The position numbers were made by a program, and so were the translations under genes. The notes under the pieces were generated by a model that made no database searches, was not told the origin of the DNA, and saw nothing but the letters and a program-made list of their open reading frames with translations. This document shows positions 1 to 8,663 of a DNA stretch of 64,000 nucleotides, in pieces. Origin of the DNA: Pseudoalteromonas sp. P1-25 (lineage in GTDB: Bacteria; Pseudomonadota; Gammaproteobacteria; Enterobacterales; Alteromonadaceae); contig NZ_LKDW01000014.1 of NCBI RefSeq assembly GCF_001401805.1, positions 43,082-107,081 of the forward strand. The letters are read 5' to 3'. Numbering within the stretch: position 1 is the first letter of the stretch; each line of letters opens with the position of its first letter.

Positions 1-30
1 AAGCTGCGGAGTTTGCACCTAAATAAAAAA

Positions 31-67
31 GTTTTTAAAAAGGAAAGTAGCTGGCTACTTTCCTTTT
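31..67 (-). terminator. Rho-independent terminator overlapping a stop codon
   Basis: A 13-bp perfect stem (38-50 paired with 55-67) with a CTGG loop is followed, on the minus strand, by a T-rich run (31-36). The stop codon of the adjacent membrane-protein gene (55-57) lies inside the stem, so translation ends within the terminator itself. Confidence 0.8.
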
Positions 68-999
68 ATTTCGATATTTCCCTTTGCAATATTTATTAAC
101 GCATAGCTATGTAATCGAGACCTCGAACCTTCGCCATAGGCTTTAGGCGGATAGTAAATATCTTTCATATCAGGGTGCTCTGATAATACCTCATCTAAAG
201 CTGCACGTATCTCGCTTAATGTTTTTTCTAAACTGCTATTAAAATTTGGGCGCTTGCGTATAGTGTGCCCAAGCTCAATCAACCTGTAAAAGTACTTATT
301 AGCCAACTCTATAAGCTCATCTGGCACATATTTATTTTGATTTAGCACAACATCACGGTTATCTCTGCAAAACTCTATCAAGGCTAAATAAAAGCATAGC
401 GGCTTGTTTGCTAAACACACCGTATTTTCTGGAAAGTAATTATTGCTGAGCGTTTTAGTGTTTAAATCAATAATCAGTACAAGCTCTTTAGGCGTGCTTA
501 CCTCTGTATTGGCGTTTTGTGGCGTACCTTTTACCTCAGCAGGCATTTCCGTAATAGATTTTAACCATTTACTGAATAAAACACTCAAGACTAAGAATAA
601 CAAACAAATCAAAAACCGAGTTTCTGACCAAAATTGTGCGTTTTTCTCGAATACTAAAGAGACATGCGTGGTACTCGACTTAAGTGTTCTTACAAATTGA
701 TTTGGTTTTAAAACTAAAGGCTTTGCAGACTTTGGCACAATTTTAACTAAACGTAAGTTGTTGCCTAAATAATCGTTAAGCTTTATTAAATAGTCTTGCA
801 CTGCATGCTGATTACCCGAGTGCTTTAAAAGAGCGTTAGAAAGCGCAATTAACGGCAAGTCTAGGGCTACTTGTTTTTCCGTTTCGATAACCTGGTGTTT
901 AATGACGTGATTCTGCTCGCTAATGACAGAGACATAGAATACAAAGCAATTAATAAAAAAAACAGCACAGCCAAAAACAACATATTTATACTTATCCAT
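55..999 (-). CDS. Membrane-anchored protein of unknown function
   Basis: I do not recognise this family. The protein has one N-terminal membrane segment (about residues 5-25), an extracytoplasmic stretch of roughly 100 residues, a second membrane segment near residue 135 (FLICLLFLVLSVLF), and a cytoplasmic C-terminal domain of about 150 residues. The start at 999 is preferred over the in-frame ATG at 1014 because GAGAG lies 8 nt upstream. It overlaps the end of the upstream PhnD-like gene by 8 bp, so the two are almost certainly co-transcribed and translationally coupled. The layout of two membrane helices around an outside domain, coupled to a binding-protein gene, suggests a sensory or signal-relay partner. 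That is inference only. Confidence 0.75.
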   Translation of the reverse strand: MDKYKYVVFGCAVFFINCFVFYVSVISEQNHVIKHQVIETEKQVALDLPLIALSNALLKHSGNQHAVQDYLIKLNDYLGNNLRLVKIVPKSAKPLVLKPNQFVRTLKSSTTHVSLVFEKNAQFWSETRFLICLLFLVLSVLFSKWLKSITEMPAEVKGTPQNANTEVSTPKELVLIIDLNTKTLSNNYFPENTVCLANKPLCFYLALIEFCRDNRDVVLNQNKYVPDELIELANKYFYRLIELGHTIRKRPNFNSSLEKTLSEIRAALDEVLSEHPDMKDIYYPPKAYGEGSRSRLHSYALINIAKGNIEIKGK

Positions 1000-1873
1000 T
1001 TTTAATGCTCTCATCTTTTGCTGTTACGTGTTCTGAGGTGCAATCCCAGTATGATTGTGCTTCTTTGTAATAGCTTAATGTTTGTTCTTTAGACATATCA
1101 AGAATATGACGCTGCACAGCGCATAATAGGTCAGTATTATTTTGCTGCATTTTTAAATACCAACGTGAACCTGAAATTTTGTTACTTAAGGGCGTTATAT
1201 AATTTTTTGAAAAACGCTCGGCGTCACTCTCTTTCCAAAAAGATGCAATAATATCTACCTGCCCATTAGCTAATAAATCACGAAGCTCGCTGTGTGAACT
1301 TGCATAAGTAATGTCTAAGTTGCCTTGGTTTATATTTAAATCTTTAAACACCTTTTTGGGTAATATATGGCCAGAGCGGCTTGTAGGGTAATCCAACAAG
1401 CCTATGCGCTTATCTAAAAAGTACTGTTTTGTTAAGCGAGGTTTTTCCTTTGAAGAAATAAAGTACGCTGTATAATCAGAAAAGCCCACAACGGCTTGGT
1501 AGTTGTAGGTAAGCTCAGCATTAAAAGCGTTCATTATATTATTTTTTGCAAGTACCAGATCCGCTATCCCTTTACCCACAAAGTCAAAGCTTTCAGTTGT
1601 GCTATCGCCCCAATAACCTTTAACAGAACCATATTGCTTAGTTACTACTGAATCAACGCAAAGCGACTCAGTAAGTCGCTCTGCAACACTTTGCGAGGGC
1701 GTAAATACAATGAGCTGATTTTTGTTCTCACTTGCCGTGGTATAACATTGTGTTGACGTTTTTATTAATTCTGGAAAAGTAATTTCGTCACTGTTTACGC
1801 TTACATTTCCTACAGACCACGCAGCAACCATAACCAGAAACAAAAGTGTAACAAACGACAGTTTATGTAACAT
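992..1873 (-). CDS. PhnD-like periplasmic substrate-binding protein (orphan)
   Basis: The protein starts with a signal peptide and then shows the two-lobe periplasmic binding fold of the phosphate/phosphonate-binding PhnD type, with segments such as FVGKGIADLVLAKNN and GQVDIIASFWKES that resemble ligand-cleft regions. The ATG at 1873 is chosen over 1933 because it follows AGAGG and begins directly with a hydrophobic signal sequence. No ABC permease or ATPase lies nearby, so it is unlikely to be part of a transporter encoded here. Its 3' end overlaps a membrane protein gene, which suggests a sensing role. The ligand cannot be told from the sequence. Confidence 0.75.
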   Translation of the reverse strand: MLHKLSFVTLLFLVMVAAWSVGNVSVNSDEITFPELIKTSTQCYTTASENKNQLIVFTPSQSVAERLTESLCVDSVVTKQYGSVKGYWGDSTTESFDFVGKGIADLVLAKNNIMNAFNAELTYNYQAVVGFSDYTAYFISSKEKPRLTKQYFLDKRIGLLDYPTSRSGHILPKKVFKDLNINQGNLDITYASSHSELRDLLANGQVDIIASFWKESDAERFSKNYITPLSNKISGSRWYLKMQQNNTDLLCAVQRHILDMSKEQTLSYYKEAQSYWDCTSEHVTAKDESIKNG

Positions 1874-2092
1874 GACCTCTATAAACCCCACCAATAAGGT
1901 GTACCTAACAATGCAAAGGCTATATTTGAACAATATTTCTTACTTATTACAATAGGTAATTTTACCCATATATCATAACTAGCTGAAATTAAAGGGTTAT
2001 GAATAAGAAATAATGAATACTCTTGACTCCTTCCTATATTAAGTAAAAACAATCACAATGCTCATACCAGCTATATAGGTGAATAAAAATAA

Positions 2093-2953
2093 ATGCAGAA
2101 AACATTAATGCGCATTAAAATTGCTACTCTCGTAGCAACAACGTTAATAATTAGTGCTGTTTTTACAACAAGTAAATCGTATGCATGGGGCCAAAATGGC
2201 CACCGTATCGTTGGTTATATTGCTGAGCAACACTTAACCAACCAAGCCGTTCATAATTTAGCACCACTTTTGGAAGGTCAATCATTAGCTAAAATAGCGA
2301 CTTGGGCTGATGAAATGCGATCTAACCCTGAGCTATTTTGGCGTAAAAAATCTTCTCGCTGGCATTACATAAATCTTCCCAAAAATAAAACGCTTTCCCT
2401 AAATCACGCACACACACACAGCAAAGATGATGTTACAAACATTCTAGAAGGTATCTACTTCTCTATTAATACACTCCAGTCATCGACTACTTCACTTCAA
2501 GAAAAACAGTTTGCTTTAAAGTTTTTAGTTCACTTGGTTGGCGACAGCCATCAACCATTTCATGCTGGGCGAAGTGAAGATAGAGGCGGCAATTTAATTA
2601 AGGTCGATTTTTTTGATAACGAGACCAATTTGCATAGCCTTTGGGACACTGGATTAATAGAAAATGAGAATCTAGCTTATACTGAATACGCTAAATTTAT
2701 AGATACAAACGATACATCACTCATTAAAACCTACTTGCAGAGTAGCCCTACTACGTGGCTTATGGAGTCTCACAAACTGGCTGAAGAAATTTATAACTCA
2801 ACCGATGACGAAGTGAGCTATAGTTATGTTTTCAAATACAATCCTCTTGTTAAGCAGCGTTTACAAAAAGCAGGCATTAGACTTGCGGGTGTATTAAACT
2901 ATTTATTTGATTCATCAGAAGATAATAAAAACTTAAAAATAACGATAAAATAA
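2093..2953 (+). CDS. Secreted S1/P1-type nuclease
   Basis: This is a zinc-dependent single-strand endonuclease of the S1/P1 family, secreted to the periplasm or beyond, where it would degrade nucleic acid for phosphate and nucleosides. A signal peptide ends at SYA, leaving Trp32 as the mature N-terminus; in this family that N-terminal Trp is itself a zinc ligand. Further ligand motifs are visible: GQNGHRIVG, the Asp in TWADEM, the His in WHYINLP, HLVGDSHQPFH and NLHSLWDTG. At 286 residues it has the usual family size. It stands alone between divergent neighbours, with AGGTGA about 10 nt before the start. Confidence 0.9.
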   Translation: MQKTLMRIKIATLVATTLIISAVFTTSKSYAWGQNGHRIVGYIAEQHLTNQAVHNLAPLLEGQSLAKIATWADEMRSNPELFWRKKSSRWHYINLPKNKTLSLNHAHTHSKDDVTNILEGIYFSINTLQSSTTSLQEKQFALKFLVHLVGDSHQPFHAGRSEDRGGNLIKVDFFDNETNLHSLWDTGLIENENLAYTEYAKFIDTNDTSLIKTYLQSSPTTWLMESHKLAEEIYNSTDDEVSYSYVFKYNPLVKQRLQKAGIRLAGVLNYLFDSSEDNKNLKITIK

Positions 2954-3279
2954 CAATCAACCTATAAATAAAAACCTACACACGGGAATTAATTTATGTT
3001 TATACACGGTTTAGAGTATAGCTAAAATAATAAAGCTGAAAATGCATTGATTACAAAGTGTAATTAACTATAGAGGGAGTTATATAAGTTACATTTCATA
3101 ATACTGTCATATAATGTCGGTAACATAACAATAAGTAATTAATCCATATTTAGTTAAGTATACAAGTATAAATTGTGCAAATTAATTTTGCATATTACAA
3201 GAGTATACCCTTAGTGAAAAACGCTGGGGTTATACGACTTAAAATAACAATTTAATTATAACTTTCACGGGAAATGAAA
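2954..3279. other. AT-rich leader region upstream of the Oar-like receptor
   Basis: No gene is seen here. A 6-bp palindrome TGCAAA-TTAAT-TTTGCA lies at 3176-3192 and could be an operator. A longer hairpin (GTATACCC at 3203-3210 with GGGTTATAC at 3227-3235, extended inwards by AGTG/CGCT) lies nearer the gene. The ribosome binding site (GGGA, 3269-3272) sits in the loop of a small TTTCA/TGAAA stem (3263-3267 with 3275-3279). Function is not established. Confidence 0.4.
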
Positions 3280-6200
3280 ATGAAGACTAAACTTCAAAAA
3301 ACAGCACTCTCACTTGCTATCGCTGCATGTGTTAGTGTAAGTGGCGCTGCATTCGCCAACGAAACCACCTCTGCGATTAAAGGGCAAATTACTGGTCCAA
3401 ATGGTAACCCTGCTCCAGGTACTAAAATAACAATTTTACACGTACCGTCTGGTTCAGTTAAAACAACTGAAGCGAATGATGCGGGTTACTTTACTGCTAA
3501 AGGCCTTCGTGTTGGTGGTCCGTACAAGGTAATTGTTGATTCTGATGTCTATGCTGACCAAGAATTCAATAACATTATCCTTAATATCGGTAACGATTAC
3601 CCAGTAAATGCTTCACTTGAGCCACAATCAAGCATGGAGCAAATTGTTGTTACTGGCGCGCCTATCAGCTCTATGTCTGGTGGAACTGGTCCAGCATCTA
3701 CATTTACATTAACTGATCTTGAAAACACGCCTGCTATTAACCGTGATTTAAAAGATATCATTCGTATTGACCCGCGTATCACAATTGACGATAGCCGTGG
3801 TTCAATTAACTGTGGTGGTGGTAACCCTCGTTACAACAGCTTAACGCTTGATGGCGTTCGTATGAACGATAACTTTGGTTTAAGCTCTAACGGTTACCCA
3901 ACTATTCGTGCACCTTTCTCTTTTGATTCAATTGAACAGGTTTCAGCTGAGCTAGCACCATTTGACGTACAGTACGGTGGCTTTACTTCGTGTAACATCA
4001 ATGCGGTAACTAAGTCAGGTGGAAATGAAGTTCACGGTGGCATCTTCTATGATTACACAAGCGATTCATTAAAAGGCGATAAAATCGAAGGCGAAGACGT
4101 TGATAACGGTAACTACACCGAAAAACGTTACGGCTTTAACGTTGGTTTACCGTTAATCGAAGATAAACTGTTTTTATTCACTTCATACGAAAAGCTTGAA
4201 GGTGTACAACAGTTTAACTACGACGGTTTAAGCAGCGGCAGTGTAACTGCAGATGATATTGCTCGTATTACAAACATTGCTCAAACTGTATATGGCTATG
4301 ACGTAGGCGGTATGCCTTCAAGTATGCCTGTTGAAGATGAAAAAATCTTAGTTAAATTAGATTGGAACATCAACGAAGATCACCGTGCAAACTTAATCTA
4401 CAACTACAACGACGGTAATACAGTTTCACAGTCAGACACTGGTTCTAGCCGTGTTTCACTATCAAACCACTTTTACGACCAAAGTGCAGAATTTACTTCA
4501 ATCATTGCTTCAGTATACTCAGATTGGTCAGATGATTTTTCAACTGAAGTTCGTATTGGTAAATCAGAACTAGATGCAACGGTACAATCACTTGATGCTG
4601 CAAGCAGCTTTGGTGAAATGCAAATAAGCACAGGTAACGGTGGTACAGTTTACATTGGCCCAGATGACTCTCGTCAATCAAATGATCTAGATTACGATAC
4701 CACTACATTTAAAGTAGCGGGTACTTACTACCTTGACCAACATACCATTACAGCTGGCTATGAGTTTGAAGAGTTAGAAGTATTTAACTTATTCGTACAG
4801 CATACTGAAGGCGAGTACCGTTTCTATAACGAAAGAGATTCAGACGTAACGGGTATTGATTTATTTGAGCAAGGTATCGCAAACGCTGTTTACTACAACA
4901 ATGCTGCCGGTACTAATGATCCTAACGATGCGGCTGCAAGTTTCTCATACGCTCAGCATACGTTTTATGTTCAAGACGAATACGCATTTACAGACTTAGA
5001 TGCAAACATCACGTTTGGTTTACGCTACGATAAATACACAAGTGATGACGTACCAAACTTTAACCAAAACTATACTGACCGCTATGGTTTTAGTAACCAA
5101 AGCACGTTTGATGGTATTGATTTACTTCAACCACGTGTTGGCTTCCAGTGGTATGCAACAGACGAGTTAGAAGTTCGTGCTGGTGTTGGCTTATTCTCTG
5201 GTGGTAACCCAAATGTGTGGTTATCTAACTCTTACTCTAACGATGGTATTACAAACATCGGTACATTCCGCAGCTCGGTTGATTTATTCAACACGCCAAA
5301 CGTAAATGGCGGCACGCCTGGTTTTGAAGTACCGCAAGAGATGTTTGATGAAGTTGCTAACACTGTAATTGGCTCAGGTGATGCTACAGTAAATGCAGTT
5401 GACCCAGACTTTGAAATCCCTTCTGAGTGGAAATACTCAATCGGTGCAACATACACAACTGAAAACGAGTATGTAATTTCACTTGATTACTTATACTCTA
5501 AGAAGAAAGATGCTGCCTTAATGCGCGACATCGCACTTCAGGATTCGGGCGAAACTACATTTGATGGTCGTCCTATTTACGAGTCAATCGAAGGCCGTGA
5601 TGGTGAATACCTTCTTACAAATGTAAGTGGTGATAGCGGTGATTCATCGGTTATTTCATTAGCTGTAAGCAAAATGTTTGACAATGGCGTAAGCGTTAAC
5701 TTTGGTTACGCGTACACAGATTCAGACGATGTTAACCCAATGACAAGCTCTGTTGCGGGCTCAAACTACGGTAATATTGCGCTAACGGATCCTGGTAACC
5801 CTGGTGTTGCATCATCAGATTACGAAATCCCACATCGTTTTACTATGACGCTTGGCTACACGCATGAGTTTGTTGATGGTTTTGCTACTCGCTTTAACCT
5901 ATACGGTGAAGCATACAAAGGCTTACCATACAGCTACACATTTGATGGGAGCGACGAAAATGTATGGGGCGATGCTAACTGGAATGGCGATCGTCAATTA
6001 CTTTACGTACCACTTGAAAACGATCCTAACGTTGTTTACGACATGAGCGCTGATGAAATTAACGCGTTTAACGACTTTATCGCGTCTAACGGTTTAGAGC
6101 GCGGTGAAATCACTGGCCGTAATGCTGAAAACTCAGATTGGTTTGTTAAATTTAACTTTAAAGTTACTCAAGAATTACCAGGCTTTATGGATGGCCATAA

Positions 6201-6423
6201 AGGTGAAGCGTTCTTCGTAATTGATAACTTAACTAACCTATTAAACGATGATTGGGGCGTACTTAAAAAAGGTCCTTTCGTTGGCGCTAGCATGATTTCA
6301 ACATCAATTGATGAGCAAGGCCGTTACGTATACTCTGGCTTTAACGAAAACAATGCAAATACATCAGTACAAACTGATGCGTCTTTATGGCAAATGCGTG
6401 TAGGTGTACGTTACACCTTCTAA
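3280..6423 (+). CDS. Oar-like TonB-dependent receptor
   Basis: This is an outer-membrane receptor driven by TonB-ExbBD. A signal peptide ending at AFA is followed by a carboxypeptidase-regulatory-like domain (about residues 30-110, GQITGPNGNPAPGTKI), then a plug domain with a QIVVTGAPIS segment and a long beta-barrel that ends in the aromatic signature RYTF. The architecture and length of about 1047 residues match the Oar family, which is linked to peptide or protein uptake in marine bacteria and myxobacteria. The start at 3280 has GGGA 7 nt upstream; the ATG at 3274 is only 1 nt from it. A strong terminator follows. The substrate is unknown. Confidence 0.92.
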   Translation: MKTKLQKTALSLAIAACVSVSGAAFANETTSAIKGQITGPNGNPAPGTKITILHVPSGSVKTTEANDAGYFTAKGLRVGGPYKVIVDSDVYADQEFNNIILNIGNDYPVNASLEPQSSMEQIVVTGAPISSMSGGTGPASTFTLTDLENTPAINRDLKDIIRIDPRITIDDSRGSINCGGGNPRYNSLTLDGVRMNDNFGLSSNGYPTIRAPFSFDSIEQVSAELAPFDVQYGGFTSCNINAVTKSGGNEVHGGIFYDYTSDSLKGDKIEGEDVDNGNYTEKRYGFNVGLPLIEDKLFLFTSYEKLEGVQQFNYDGLSSGSVTADDIARITNIAQTVYGYDVGGMPSSMPVEDEKILVKLDWNINEDHRANLIYNYNDGNTVSQSDTGSSRVSLSNHFYDQSAEFTSIIASVYSDWSDDFSTEVRIGKSELDATVQSLDAASSFGEMQISTGNGGTVYIGPDDSRQSNDLDYDTTTFKVAGTYYLDQHTITAGYEFEELEVFNLFVQHTEGEYRFYNERDSDVTGIDLFEQGIANAVYYNNAAGTNDPNDAAASFSYAQHTFYVQDEYAFTDLDANITFGLRYDKYTSDDVPNFNQNYTDRYGFSNQSTFDGIDLLQPRVGFQWYATDELEVRAGVGLFSGGNPNVWLSNSYSNDGITNIGTFRSSVDLFNTPNVNGGTPGFEVPQEMFDEVANTVIGSGDATVNAVDPDFEIPSEWKYSIGATYTTENEYVISLDYLYSKKKDAALMRDIALQDSGETTFDGRPIYESIEGRDGEYLLTNVSGDSGDSSVISLAVSKMFDNGVSVNFGYAYTDSDDVNPMTSSVAGSNYGNIALTDPGNPGVASSDYEIPHRFTMTLGYTHEFVDGFATRFNLYGEAYKGLPYSYTFDGSDENVWGDANWNGDRQLLYVPLENDPNVVYDMSADEINAFNDFIASNGLERGEITGRNAENSDWFVKFNFKVTQELPGFMDGHKGEAFFVIDNLTNLLNDDWGVLKKGPFVGASMISTSIDEQGRYVYSGFNENNANTSVQTDASLWQMRVGVRYTF

Positions 6424-6453
6424 TCTCATTAGTATAAAGACTAAATGTTTATT

Positions 6454-6482
6454 AAAGCCCATCAACTGATGGGCTTTTTTTA
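6454..6482 (+). terminator. Rho-independent terminator of the Oar-like receptor
   Basis: An 11-bp stem (6454-6464 with 6467-6477, GCCCATCA/TGATGGGC core) with a 2-nt loop is followed by a run of T residues. Confidence 0.9.
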
Positions 6483-6524
6483 TACCAATCCGCCTAATTA
6501 ACTGATCGAATTTAAGGGTTGGGA

Positions 6525-6950
6525 TTATAAAGCCCCTTTTAGCTCTTTTAGTAAATTTAGCAATTGTGCTTGTTGTTGCTTGGTAAATTTTTTAGCTAAT
6601 TGCGCTTCCCAGTTTTGTGCATCATGCGCTATCAGCTTGTAAATTGCATTGCCTTGCTCATTTAACATAACCTGAGTTACTCGCTTATCTTGCTGATTTA
6701 ATTCAGCTTCTATATACCCTCTTTGTAGCAATGATTTAATAGCTCGCGAAACCGTTGACTTGTCCATATTGGCTTGTGTACATAAATCTTTAGCACTACT
6801 TTTGCCATATTGCGCCAAGTTTGCCAACACCCGCCATTGAGGAATCGTTAAGTCGTATTTTTGCTGATAAACACGCGCAAAATCATCGCTTATGTGATTT
6901 GCCATTTGGTTTAACTGATAGGGCAAAAAGTGCTCTAAATCTATTTTCAT
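6525..6950 (-). CDS. MarR-family transcriptional regulator
   Basis: This is a winged-helix DNA-binding protein of the MarR family. The family pattern is clear: a dimerisation helix at the N-terminus, then QWRVLANLAQYGKSSAKDL and the recognition region MDKSTVSRAIKSLLQRGYI, followed by the wing segment QQDKRVTQVMLNEQG. The start at 6950 has GAGAAAG upstream; an in-frame ATG at 6980 lacks a good site. It is divergent from hmgA-maiA, and a perfect 8-bp inverted repeat lies at 7031-7048 between them. The likely role, inferred from position, is control of homogentisate catabolism and of itself, probably responding to an aromatic acid. Confidence 0.88.
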   Translation of the reverse strand: MKIDLEHFLPYQLNQMANHISDDFARVYQQKYDLTIPQWRVLANLAQYGKSSAKDLCTQANMDKSTVSRAIKSLLQRGYIEAELNQQDKRVTQVMLNEQGNAIYKLIAHDAQNWEAQLAKKFTKQQQAQLLNLLKELKGAL

Positions 6951-7030
6951 TATTGCTTTCTCATCACATTTACACACCATGAAAACTGTGCATTTTAATT
7001 TACAGGCTAAAACATGCGCCCATTTGAAAT

Positions 7031-7048
7031 TACTCTCACATGAGAGTA
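7031..7048. promoter_or_regulatory. Candidate MarR operator palindrome
   Basis: The sequence TACTCTCA-CA-TGAGAGTA is a perfect 8+8 inverted repeat with a 2-bp centre, a size typical of MarR-type operators. It lies 81 bp upstream of the MarR gene start and about 316 bp upstream of hmgA. Autoregulation is therefore better supported by distance than direct control of hmgA. Confidence 0.5.
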
Positions 7049-7064
7049 CTTTAAACTAATTAGG

Positions 7065-7320
7065 GTCTGTTGACCTTTCAGGATTGAAATTTGTTCAATC
7101 TAGGGGCCATTTAATCGCGGCGCGAGGTTTGTAACCTAGTGGGCTAAGTAAAAACCGAGCAACAAAGAGTAAATGACCCCTAGGCAGAACCCTTCGGGCA
7201 GCGCCTGTTTGGCATTTATGCTACATTATCGCCTATTTATGGGGAACAACCACACTGCATAGGCTCTGCCTTGCCTAATTACCAAACAGACTGCTGCAAA
7301 TTCAACCTCGAAAGATAAAC
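7065..7320. repeat. Intergenic repeat-like element with long inverted arms
   Basis: This stretch contains CTAGGGGCCATTTA (7100-7113), matched 13 of 14 by the inverted copy at 7170-7183, and a second inverted pair CTGTTTGG (7205-7212) / CCAAACAG (7282-7289). Its left end (GTCTGTTGACCTTT...ATTTGTTCA...CTAG) resembles 30391-30430 near cdd, which suggests a dispersed non-coding repeat family. No open reading frame of note is present, and there are no transposase remnants. Confidence 0.5.
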
Positions 7321-7364
7321 GGCCCTAGAAAGATAAAACACTGTCACTTTTACAGGATCATATT

Positions 7365-8663
7365 ATGGCCAGCGAAATAAACTACATGAGCGGTTTTGGC
7401 AATGAGTTTGAAACCGAAGCGCTTCCCGGCGCACTGCCTGTTGGGCAATTTACCCCACAAAAAGTTAAATATAATTTATACACCGAGCAATTTAGCAGCA
7501 CGGCCTTTACGGCGCCGCGTGCCGCTAATCGTCGTACGTGGCTGTACCGCCTTCGTCCATCGGTGGTACAAGGTGACTATACTGCAATAGATAATGCACT
7601 AATCAGAACAGCACCTATAACTGAAGCAATTACGCCCCCTACGATGATGCGCTGGAGCCCGATTGATATTCCCTCAAAGCCTACTGATTTTATTGATGGG
7701 TTAATTACAATGGCTGCAAATGGCAATGCCAATGGTCAATCGGGTATTGGTATTCATGTTTATGTGGCTAATAATTCTATGCAAGGGCGCTACTTTTGTA
7801 ATGCCGATGGTGAGATGTTGTTTGTGCCTCAGCATGGCGAGTTGCTATTACACACTGAGTGCGGAAAGCTGACTGTAAAACCGGGGGAAATTGCCGTCAT
7901 TCCTCGCGGGATTAAATTCTCGGTTGATTTAATAGATGAAACTGCACGTGGTTACATTTGTGAAAACTATGGCCATGCGTTTGAGCTCGCCGAGCGCGGC
8001 CCCGTTGGTGCAAATGGCTACGCGAACGACAGAGACTTTAAATACCCCGTTGCGTCATTTGAAGACAAAGAAGGTGACTTTGAATTAGTGACTAAATTTA
8101 ATGGTAATCTCTTTAGTTGCTCGGTCACTCATTCGCCTTTTGATGTGGTTGCATGGACTGGTAACAGCGCCCCGTACAAATACGATTTAGCCCGTTTTAA
8201 TGTTATTAACACTGTAAGTTTTGATCACCCAGATCCTTCAATATTTACTGTACTTACCTCTCCCTCAGCCACTGAGGGCATGGCAAATGTGGATTTTGTA
8301 ATTTTTCCACCACGTTGGATGGTAGCAGAGAATACGTTTAGGCCTCCTTATTATCATCGCAATATTATGAGTGAGTTTATGGGCTTAATAGAAGGGGTTT
8401 ACGATGCAAAAGAGCACGGGTTTGTACCAGGAGGCGCTAGTTTGCATAATTGCATGTCGCCACATGGGCCTGAAGCCGAGGTATTCGAAAAAGCATCTAA
8501 TGCTGAGCTCACACCACAAAAATACGAGAACACGCTGGCCTTTATGTTTGAGTCTCGTTACATAATATCGCCCACTAAATATGCCCTTGAAGGAAAAGAG
8601 CGCCAATCTAATTACACTCAATGTTGGCGTAGTATCACTAAACACTTTACAGGCGAGGAATAA
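7365..8663 (+). CDS. hmgA: Homogentisate 1,2-dioxygenase
   Basis: The enzyme opens the aromatic ring of homogentisate with O2 to give maleylacetoacetate in tyrosine and phenylalanine catabolism. The protein is full length (432 residues). The iron ligands are in place: His331 and Glu337 in PPYYHRNIMSEFMG, and His367 in NCMSPHGPE, with the same spacing as in the human enzyme. The start has AGGA 8 nt upstream. It is joined to maiA by a TAATG stop-start overlap, giving a two-gene operon. The fumarylacetoacetase and 4-hydroxyphenylpyruvate dioxygenase genes are not in this window, so the pathway must be completed elsewhere. Confidence 0.97.
   Translation: MASEINYMSGFGNEFETEALPGALPVGQFTPQKVKYNLYTEQFSSTAFTAPRAANRRTWLYRLRPSVVQGDYTAIDNALIRTAPITEAITPPTMMRWSPIDIPSKPTDFIDGLITMAANGNANGQSGIGIHVYVANNSMQGRYFCNADGEMLFVPQHGELLLHTECGKLTVKPGEIAVIPRGIKFSVDLIDETARGYICENYGHAFELAERGPVGANGYANDRDFKYPVASFEDKEGDFELVTKFNGNLFSCSVTHSPFDVVAWTGNSAPYKYDLARFNVINTVSFDHPDPSIFTVLTSPSATEGMANVDFVIFPPRWMVAENTFRPPYYHRNIMSEFMGLIEGVYDAKEHGFVPGGASLHNCMSPHGPEAEVFEKASNAELTPQKYENTLAFMFESRYIISPTKYALEGKERQSNYTQCWRSITKHFTGEE

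Noticed and set aside
443..700. An 85-codon reading frame opposite the membrane-protein gene
   Set aside because: It lies wholly within a well-supported gene on the other strand and has no recognisable features.
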